Assembly: GCF_009764265.1 (NCBI RefSeq)
Contig: NZ_RWIR01000019.1
Location: 1 to 37,908 of the forward strand
Length of the DNA stretch: 37,908 bases
Direction of reading: 5' to 3'
Source: Pseudomonas sp. PB101
Lineage (GTDB): Bacteria; Pseudomonadota; Gammaproteobacteria; Pseudomonadales; Pseudomonadaceae
The notes beneath the pieces are model-generated. The model made no database searches. It saw only the letters and a program-made list of their open reading frames with translations, and was not told where the DNA came from. How positions within the stretch are numbered: the first letter of the stretch is position 1; every line of letters starts with the position of its first letter. Below are positions 32,304-37,908 of the stretch, piece after piece. The position numbers and the translations under genes were made by a program.

Positions 32304-33242
32304 TCAGCCAAACAACCAATACCCCAATAACGTCAGCACCGCCACCGCCAGCACCGGGCGCAGCAAACGGTAGGCCTTGGGGTTGCGTCGTTTCCATTGC
32401 TTGACCGCTCCACTGATTTTATCGCTGGAGTTCTTGCTCCAGGCGTAGACCCGGTTGATCCCGCCGACACGCTCGTCGTCCAGGTTCTGAGGGGCGGTGG
32501 CACGTCCCAGGCAGGCGCTGATACTGCGATTGATGCGGGTCATGAAGCGATTGTTCAGTGGTCGCTCGATATCGCAGAACAGGATGACCCGGGTCTTTTC
32601 TGTTTCATTCTTGACCCAGTGCACGTAGGTCTCGTCGAACATCACGTCTTCCCCATCGCGCCAGGCGTAAACCTGACCGTCGACGAAGATGCGGCAATCA
32701 TCGGAATTGGGGGTGGACAGGCCCAGGTGATAACGCAAGGAGCCGGCAAACGGATCGCGATGCGGGTTGAGGTGGCTGCCACCGGGCAGCAGCGCAAACA
32801 TGGCGCCTTTGACATTGGGAATGCGGCTGAGCAGCTCCACGGTTCTCGGGCACAAGGCTTCGGCAGAAGGCAGCGGTTTGTCGTACCACTTGAGATAGAA
32901 ACGCTTCCAGCCCTTCTTGAAGAACGAGCCAAAACCGGCATCGTTGTTCTTTGCCGCCGCGCGTATATACCCCTCGTCGAACAAGTGCATCGCCTCGTCG
33001 CGAATCACCTCCCAGTTGTCCTTGAGTACATCCAGTTCGGGGAACTTGCTGCGGTCCAGATAGGGTTTGGAGGGCACGCCGGAAAACAGGTACATCAAGG
33101 CGTTATAGGGGGCGAACAGGGCCGAATGGTTAACGAACTGGCGTAAAACAGGTAACCGCGCCTTGCCGCGTAAATGCACATACAGGGTACTGCCCAGAAA
33201 GAGCAGCAACAACGAGGCTTTAGCGGCAAACGATAAGGTCAT
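32304..33242 (-). CDS. lpxO: Lipid A hydroxylase LpxO (Fe(II)/2-oxoglutarate dioxygenase)
   Basis: This 312-residue protein has an N-terminal membrane anchor (ASLLLLFLGSTLYVHLRGK) and a second hydrophobic segment at the very C-terminus (LLRPVLAVAVLTLLGYWLFG). The aspartyl/asparaginyl beta-hydroxylase domain carries the iron ligands His161-Arg-Asp163 (NPHRDPFAGSLRYHL) and His208 (DETYVHWVKN), with Arg218 (KTRVILFCDIERP) for 2-oxoglutarate. LpxO adds a 2-hydroxyl to a secondary acyl chain of lipid A at the inner membrane, changing outer-membrane properties. The ATG at 33242 has AAGGAG 7 nt upstream. Neighbours are cysK upstream and the exporter downstream. Confidence 0.9.
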   Translation of the reverse strand: MTLSFAAKASLLLLFLGSTLYVHLRGKARLPVLRQFVNHSALFAPYNALMYLFSGVPSKPYLDRSKFPELDVLKDNWEVIRDEAMHLFDEGYIRAAAKNNDAGFGSFFKKGWKRFYLKWYDKPLPSAEALCPRTVELLSRIPNVKGAMFALLPGGSHLNPHRDPFAGSLRYHLGLSTPNSDDCRIFVDGQVYAWRDGEDVMFDETYVHWVKNETEKTRVILFCDIERPLNNRFMTRINRSISACLGRATAPQNLDDERVGGINRVYAWSKNSSDKISGAVKQWKRRNPKAYRLLRPVLAVAVLTLLGYWLFG

Positions 33243-33324
33243 CAACAACTCCTTTGAAGATAAACGATACTGCGCCATGTCCCTTGCCCGACATGGCTGC
33301 CAGCATGATAAACACTAGCGACCC

Positions 33325-33348
33325 GTTGAAAAACCTGCACTTTTCAAC
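33325..33348. other. A/T-rich stem-loop upstream of lpxO
   Basis: GTTGAAAA and TTTTCAAC form a perfect 8-bp stem with an 8-nt loop, 83 nt before the lpxO start. It could be an operator or a weak terminator for cysK read-through. The surrounding 33243-33449 stretch is A/T-richer than the genes and should contain the lpxO promoter; I could not place it. Confidence 0.4.
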
Positions 33349-33449
33349 ATTCACCGTTAATGAATATGCAACAAACCATTTCTTAACATGAGGCACCTGA
33401 ACGGCGGCTGATGCGATCCCATCATCAACCGGACCCGTTCAATGGATCG

Positions 33450-34424
33450 TTACTGCTGATTCTCCTGGTCGGTAAACAGATCACTGAACAGCATGCTCGA
33501 CAGATAACGCTCACCGGAATCGGGCAGGATCACGACGATGGTCTTGCCCTGCATTTCCGGGGTCTCCGCCAGCCGCACAGCCACTGCCATGGCGGCGCCG
33601 CAGGAGATGCCGCACAAAATCCCTTCTTCCTGCATCAGGCGCAAGGCCATGGCCTTGGACTCTTCGTCGCTGACCAGCTCCACACGATCGACAATCGACA
33701 AATCAAGGTTCTTCGGCACAAAACCGGCACCGATGCCCTGGATCTTGTGCGGGCTCGGCTTGATCTCCTCACCGGCCAGGGCCTGGGTAATCACCGGCGA
33801 CACCACGGGTTCCACCGCCACCGAGATAATCGGTTTGCCCTGCGTATTCTTGATATACCGCGAAACCCCGGTGATGGTTCCCCCGGTTCCGACGCCTGCC
33901 ACCAGCACATCGACCGCGCCGTCGGTATCGTTCCAGATTTCCGGGCCGGTGGTTTTTTCGTGGATGGCCGGGTTGGCCGGGTTGTCGAATTGCGCCGGCA
34001 TGAAGTACTTCGACGGGTCGCCGGCAACGATTTGACCGGCTTTTTCGATGGCACCTTTCATGCCTTTGGCCGGCTCGGTCAACACCAGTTCGGCACCCAG
34101 TGCCTTGAGCACCTTGCGCCGCTCGATACTCATGGACGCCGGCATGGTCAGCATCAGCTTGTAGCCACGGGCGGCGGCCACGAAAGCAAGGCCAATGCCG
34201 GTATTGCCCGAGGTCGGCTCGACGATGGTCATGCCCGGCTTGAGTTTACCGCTGCTCTCGGCATCCCAGATCATGTTCGCGCCGATCCGGCACTTCACCG
34301 AGTAACCGGGGTTGCGCCCTTCGATCTTGGCCAGGATGGTCACTCCACGCGGCGCAATGCGATTGATCTGCACCAGCGGTGTATTGCCGATGGAGTGGGC
34401 GTTGTCAGCGAAAATGCGGCTCAT
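33450..34424 (-). CDS. cysK: Cysteine synthase A (O-acetylserine sulfhydrylase)
   Basis: This 324-residue PLP enzyme makes cysteine from O-acetylserine and sulfide in the cytosol. The PLP lysine is Lys44 in YSVKCRIG, the substrate loop is PTSGNTGIG near residue 70, the phosphate-binding loop is GTGGTITG near 180, and GISCGAA lies near 270. It starts [20 protein letters not shown], typical of CysK; the length matches CysK (about 323) and is too long for CysM. AAGGAC precedes the ATG. It is divergent from the DUF748 gene. Confidence 0.96.
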   Translation of the reverse strand: MSRIFADNAHSIGNTPLVQINRIAPRGVTILAKIEGRNPGYSVKCRIGANMIWDAESSGKLKPGMTIVEPTSGNTGIGLAFVAAARGYKLMLTMPASMSIERRKVLKALGAELVLTEPAKGMKGAIEKAGQIVAGDPSKYFMPAQFDNPANPAIHEKTTGPEIWNDTDGAVDVLVAGVGTGGTITGVSRYIKNTQGKPIISVAVEPVVSPVITQALAGEEIKPSPHKIQGIGAGFVPKNLDLSIVDRVELVSDEESKAMALRLMQEEGILCGISCGAAMAVAVRLAETPEMQGKTIVVILPDSGERYLSSMLFSDLFTDQENQQ

Positions 34425-34551
34425 GGCTGGGTCCTTAACGACAGCAAAAAGAGGGCATCAAGGTAAGCCTCTTGCCCGCAGGCGTCCAGTCAGGTCGAAC
34501 GTCCGCTGATCAGTGCAGTCAATGGCTTTAGATCGCCAGAGATTTGCCACC

Positions 34552-35628
34552 ATGAAACGTCGATACAGCTGGCCCCTGTGGACCCTCATCGGCCTCGTTG
34601 CACTGTTGATATCGCTACACATCGCCCTGCCCTATCTGGTGCGCGACTACCTGAATGAGCGGCTGGCGGACATGGGCGACTATCGGGGTCAAATCACCGA
34701 CGTGGACCTGGCCCTGTGGCGCGGGGCCTACAAGATCAACGGCCTGAAAATCGTCAAGGTCGAGGGCAAGGTTCCGGTGCCCTTCGTCAACGCGCCACTG
34801 ATCGATCTTTCGGTGAGTTGGCACTCACTCTGGTACGACCATGCGGTGGTGGCCGAAGTGCAGTTCATTCGTCCCGAGGTCAACTTCGTCGACGGCGGGG
34901 CCAACAAGCAAAACTCCCAGACCGGCCAGGGCACCGATTGGCGCGCCCAGTTAGGCAAGCTGCTGCCCATCACCCTGAACGAAGTGCGGATCAGCGACGG
35001 CAAGATCAGCTTTCGCAATTTCAATTCCAAACCGCCGGTGAACATGAACGCCACAAAAGTCGATGCGAGCATTTTCAACCTGACCAACGTGGTCGATACC
35101 AAAGGCAAGCGTGATGCGCGTTTCGATGGCAAGGCCCTGCTGCTGGGGCATGCGCCACTGGAGACCACGGCCACTTTCGATCCCTTGAGCAACTTCGAAG
35201 ACTTCGAATTTCGCTTGCGCGCCAGGGAAATCGAACTCAAGCGCATGAACGACTTCGCCGCGGCCTACGGCAAGTTCGACTTCAATGCCGGCCATGGCGA
35301 CGTGGTGATCGAAGCCAAAGCCGACAAAGGGCGACTGACTGGCTATATCAAGCCGTTGCTGCGCGATGTCGACGTGTTCAACTGGCAGCAGGACGTGGAA
35401 AACAAGGACAAAGGGCTGTTCCGCTCGATTTGGGAAGCCCTTGTCGGCGGTACCGAGACCGTGTTGAAAAACCAGGGCAAAAACCAGTTCGCCACACGGG
35501 TCGAACTCAAAGGCAACGTACATCAGCAAGATGTCAGCGCGTTCCAGGCTTTTTTGCAGATTTTACGCAATGGTTTCATCCAGGCGTTCAATGCACGGTA
35601 TGAACGACCCCAACCGGATGCAGGCTGA
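34552..35628 (+). CDS. DUF748 (AsmA-like) envelope protein
   Basis: This 358-residue protein begins MKRRYSWPLWTLIGLVALLI with one N-terminal membrane helix, so the rest should be periplasmic. The body has the DUF748 look, VDLALWRGAYKINGLKIVKV followed by repeated beta-strand segments, as in AsmA-like bridge proteins that carry lipids between membranes. A transport role is a family-level inference. The start is uncertain: ATG at 34552 has no strong SD, and ATG at 34522 would add ten residues. It is followed after 148 nt by the moxR-like gene, which has its own promoter. Confidence 0.8.
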   Translation: MKRRYSWPLWTLIGLVALLISLHIALPYLVRDYLNERLADMGDYRGQITDVDLALWRGAYKINGLKIVKVEGKVPVPFVNAPLIDLSVSWHSLWYDHAVVAEVQFIRPEVNFVDGGANKQNSQTGQGTDWRAQLGKLLPITLNEVRISDGKISFRNFNSKPPVNMNATKVDASIFNLTNVVDTKGKRDARFDGKALLLGHAPLETTATFDPLSNFEDFEFRLRAREIELKRMNDFAAAYGKFDFNAGHGDVVIEAKADKGRLTGYIKPLLRDVDVFNWQQDVENKDKGLFRSIWEALVGGTETVLKNQGKNQFATRVELKGNVHQQDVSAFQAFLQILRNGFIQAFNARYERPQPDAG

Positions 35629-35673
35629 GTCACCAAGTGACGCTCCATTCAGAGACTGAATAGGCCGTCTGCG

Positions 35674-35703
35674 TTCACAGTCGACCGGGCACCGCGTTAT
35701 AGT
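35674..35703 (+). promoter_or_regulatory. Candidate sigma70 promoter of the MoxR/VWA pair
   Basis: TTCACA (35674-35679), an 18-nt spacer and TATAGT (35698-35703) lie 73 nt before the ATG at 35777. The -10 context GTTATAGTCGG is the same as in the promoter at 32270. Confidence 0.45.
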
Positions 35704-35776
35704 CGGGTACTACAACTATTTCGCCCCGCACCGCCCTGCCTCGTTCAGGTCGGCGTTACCGTTCGAGGATTAGCAG

Positions 35777-36622
35777 ATGAAGTTCGAAGGCACCCAGGCC
35801 TACGTCGCCACCGATGACCTGAAGCTGGCGGTCAACGCCGCCATCACCCTGGAGCGGCCGTTGCTGGTCAAGGGCGAACCGGGCACCGGCAAGACCATGC
35901 TCGCCGAGCAACTGGCCGAATCCTTTGGCGCCAAGCTGATCACCTGGCACATCAAGTCCACCACCAAGGCTCACCAGGGCCTGTACGAGTACGACGCGGT
36001 CAGCCGCCTGCGCGACTCGCAACTGGGCAACGAAAAAGTCCACGACGTTCGTAACTACCTGAAAAAGGGCAAGCTCTGGGAAGCCTTCGAATCCGAGGAG
36101 CGGGTGATCCTGCTGATCGACGAAATCGACAAGGCCGACATCGAGTTCCCCAACGACCTGCTGCAAGAACTCGACAAGATGGAGTTCTACGTTTACGAAA
36201 TCGACGAGACCATCAAGGCGAAGAAGCGGCCGATCATCATCATTACCTCCAACAACGAAAAAGAGCTGCCGGACGCGTTCCTGCGCCGCTGCTTCTTCCA
36301 CTACATCGCCTTCCCCGACCGCACCACCCTGCAGAAGATCGTCGACGTGCACTACCCGGACATCAAGAAGGACCTGGTCAGCGAAGCGCTGGACGTGTTC
36401 TTCGACGTGCGCAAGGTGCCGGGCCTGAAGAAGAAGCCTTCGACCTCCGAACTGGTGGACTGGCTCAAGCTGCTGATGGCCGACAATATCGGCGAAGCGG
36501 TGCTGCGCGAACGCGATCCGACCAAGGCCATCCCGCCGCTGGCCGGTGCGCTGGTGAAAAACGAACAGGACGTGCAACTGCTGGAGCGTCTGGCGTTCAT
36601 GAGCCGTCGCGGCACCCGCTAA
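35777..36622 (+). CDS. MoxR-type AAA+ ATPase
   Basis: This 281-residue AAA+ protein has Walker A GEPGTGKT at 33-40, Walker B ILLIDEIDKAD with Asp115-Glu116, sensor 1 in IIITSNNEKELPDAFLRR with the arginine finger pair, and a helical lid after residue 190. MoxR proteins act as chaperone-like ATPases that remodel or insert cofactors into a partner, usually with a VWA-domain protein encoded next door, as here (12-nt gap). The target complex is unknown; no dehydrogenase or oxidase operon is nearby. A GAGGA SD precedes the ATG. Confidence 0.93.
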   Translation: MKFEGTQAYVATDDLKLAVNAAITLERPLLVKGEPGTGKTMLAEQLAESFGAKLITWHIKSTTKAHQGLYEYDAVSRLRDSQLGNEKVHDVRNYLKKGKLWEAFESEERVILLIDEIDKADIEFPNDLLQELDKMEFYVYEIDETIKAKKRPIIIITSNNEKELPDAFLRRCFFHYIAFPDRTTLQKIVDVHYPDIKKDLVSEALDVFFDVRKVPGLKKKPSTSELVDWLKLLMADNIGEAVLRERDPTKAIPPLAGALVKNEQDVQLLERLAFMSRRGTR

Positions 36623-36634
36623 GAGGCTGATGCC

Positions 36635-37813
36635 ATGTTGCTCAACCTGTTCAATGAAATGCGCGCAGCCAAGGTGCCGGTCTCGGTGCGTGAACTGCTG
36701 GACCTGATCAACGCGCTGAAACAGCGCGTGACCTTCGCCGACATGGACGAGTTCTATTACCTGTCCCGGGCGATCCTGGTGAAGGACGAAAAGCATTTCG
36801 ACAAGTTCGACCGGGCCTTCGGCGCCTACTTCAATGGCCTGGAAAAGCTCGACGATCATCTTCAGGCATTGATCCCCGAAGACTGGCTGCGCAAGGAGTT
36901 CGAGCGCTCGCTGACCGATGAAGAGCGCGCGGCGATCCAGTCCCTCGGCGGTCTGGACAAGCTGATCGAAGAGTTCAAGAAACGTCTCGAAGAGCAGAAG
37001 GAACGCCACGCCGGCGGCAACAAGTGGATCGGCACCGGTGGCACCAGCCCGTTCGGCTCAGGCGGTTTCAACCCGGAAGGCATTCGGGTCGGCGACGCTG
37101 GCAAACGCCAGGGCAAGGCGGTCAAGGTCTGGGACCAGCGCGAATACAAAAACCTCGACGACTCGGTCGAACTGGGCACCCGCAACATCAAGGTCGCCCT
37201 GCGGCGCTTGCGCAAGTTTGCCCGTCAGGGCGCGGCGGAAGAGCTGGACATCGATGGCACCATCGACCACACCGCCAAGGATGCCGGCCTGCTGAACATC
37301 CAGATGCGTCCGGAACGGCGTAACACCGTCAAGCTGTTGCTGCTGTTCGACATCGGCGGCTCGATGGACGCCCATGTGAAGATCTGCGAGGAGTTGTTCT
37401 CGGCCTGCAAGACCGAGTTCAAGCATCTGGAGTATTTCTACTTCCACAACTTCATTTATGAATCGGTGTGGAAGAACAACATGCGCCGCACCTCCGAGCG
37501 CACTTCGACCATGGACCTGCTGCACAAGTACGGCGCCGACTACAAAGTGATCTTCATCGGCGACGCCGCCATGGCGCCCTACGAAATCACCCAGGCGGGC
37601 GGCAGCGTCGAGCACTGGAACGAAGAAGCCGGTTACGTGTGGATGCAGCGGTTCAAGGAGAAGTACAAGAAGCTTATCTGGATCAACCCCTATCCGAAGG
37701 ACACTTGGGGCTATACCTCATCGACCAACATCGTGAGGGATTTGATCGACGACCAGATGTATCCGCTGACCCTTCGCGGGTTGGAGGAAGGGATGCGGTT
37801 TCTTTCCAAGTAA
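36635..37813 (+). CDS. VWA-domain protein (CoxE-like), partner of the MoxR ATPase
   Basis: This 392-residue protein has a helical N-terminal part (1-125), a Gly-rich linker (GGTSPFGSGGFNPEGIRVGD) and a von Willebrand A domain from about 225 to 390. The MIDAS metal motif reads Asp239-I-Gly241-G-Ser243, i.e. D-x-G-x-S instead of D-x-S-x-S, and the later FIGDAAMAPYEI holds the second Asp. The Gly may be a family trait of this COG3552-type group. The protein has no signal peptide. It is co-transcribed with the ATPase 12 nt upstream and should serve as its adaptor to a client. Confidence 0.9.
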   Translation: MLLNLFNEMRAAKVPVSVRELLDLINALKQRVTFADMDEFYYLSRAILVKDEKHFDKFDRAFGAYFNGLEKLDDHLQALIPEDWLRKEFERSLTDEERAAIQSLGGLDKLIEEFKKRLEEQKERHAGGNKWIGTGGTSPFGSGGFNPEGIRVGDAGKRQGKAVKVWDQREYKNLDDSVELGTRNIKVALRRLRKFARQGAAEELDIDGTIDHTAKDAGLLNIQMRPERRNTVKLLLLFDIGGSMDAHVKICEELFSACKTEFKHLEYFYFHNFIYESVWKNNMRRTSERTSTMDLLHKYGADYKVIFIGDAAMAPYEITQAGGSVEHWNEEAGYVWMQRFKEKYKKLIWINPYPKDTWGYTSSTNIVRDLIDDQMYPLTLRGLEEGMRFLSK

Positions 37814-37830
37814 TCCTTGTAGCCCTTCAG

Positions 37831-37908
37831 GCCGCCATCGCTGGCAAGCCAGGCTCCCACAGGGATTGAGGTAGTTCACAAATTATGTGAGCAACCTCAA
37901 TCCCTGTG
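37831..37908. repeat. REP followed by a 23-bp-arm inverted repeat (REPIN cut by the window end)
   Basis: GCCATCGCTGGCAAGCCAGG opens a REP that ends in CTCCCACAGGG. From 37858 the sequence CACAGGGATTGAGGT (37858-37872) is repeated inverted as ACCTCAATCCCTGTG (37894-37908). Inner GTTCACA/TGTGAGC extend the pairing around an AATTA loop. The right REP probably continues beyond the window. It starts 17 nt after the VWA stop codon. Confidence 0.8.

Noticed and set aside
33398..33441. TGAACGG...CCGTTCA as a cysK terminator
   Set aside because: The stem is only 7 bp, the loop is about 30 nt, and there is no T tract on the minus strand.
1..37908. tRNA, rRNA, prophage, integrase or genomic-island borders
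   Set aside because: I looked for cloverleaf, rRNA and att-like direct repeats and for integrase or transposase motifs and saw none.

Overview
The window looks like chromosomal DNA of a fluorescens-group Pseudomonas. It is GC-rich, has many short palindromic REP/REPIN repeats built on TGTAGGAGC...GCGAT hairpins, and carries genes typical of the genus (azoR, aqpZ, hrpA, aceK, lpxO, cysK, a Porin_5 porin, a MoxR/VWA pair). I see no tRNA, rRNA, CRISPR array, phage, integrase or transposase gene. Identifications are by eye from motifs and remembered families; no database was searched.

Layout. 1-4.7 kb: EamA exporter (-), azoR (-), a small secreted protein (-), then LysR, alpha/beta hydrolase and periplasmic cyclophilin (+). 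4.7-8.7 kb: ABC exporter and aqpZ (+), FemAB-like protein (-). 8.9-18.9 kb: porin (+), KAS III-like synthase, hrpA and aceK (-), second EamA exporter (+). 19-31 kb: a sugar-acid catabolic locus. On the minus strand are an MFS transporter, an amidohydrolase of lactonase type and a PdxA-like dehydrogenase, in overlapping frames, then an enolase-superfamily dehydratase, an AraD1/FAH-fold dehydratase and alpha-ketoglutarate semialdehyde dehydrogenase. Divergently on the plus strand are tctC-tctB-tctA and a LysR gene. 31-34.5 kb: third EamA exporter behind a long leader, lpxO and cysK (-). 34.5-37.9 kb: DUF748 protein, MoxR-type AAA+ ATPase and VWA protein (+).

How the genes work together. The dehydratase has a K178-x-R180 motif and a His317/Asp290 dyad, within one residue of the published catalytic Arg179 and His316 of L-lyxonate dehydratase (LyxD). 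With the next two genes this gives L-lyxonate -> 2-keto-3-deoxy-L-lyxonate -> alpha-ketoglutarate semialdehyde -> alpha-ketoglutarate. The amidohydrolase could open the lactone, and the MFS and TTT systems could import substrate; the role of the PdxA paralogue is open. Three copies of a T-N11-A dyad, ATARCC-N3-GGYTAT, lie in front of lyxD and in the MFS/tctC divergent region, and suggest that the LysR gene at the end of the tct operon controls the whole locus.

Other points of interest are a roughly 300-nt leader with small ORFs and alternative pairings before the third exporter, an SD separated from its start codon by a small hairpin in front of the ABC exporter, and REPINs placed almost always just downstream of stop codons.
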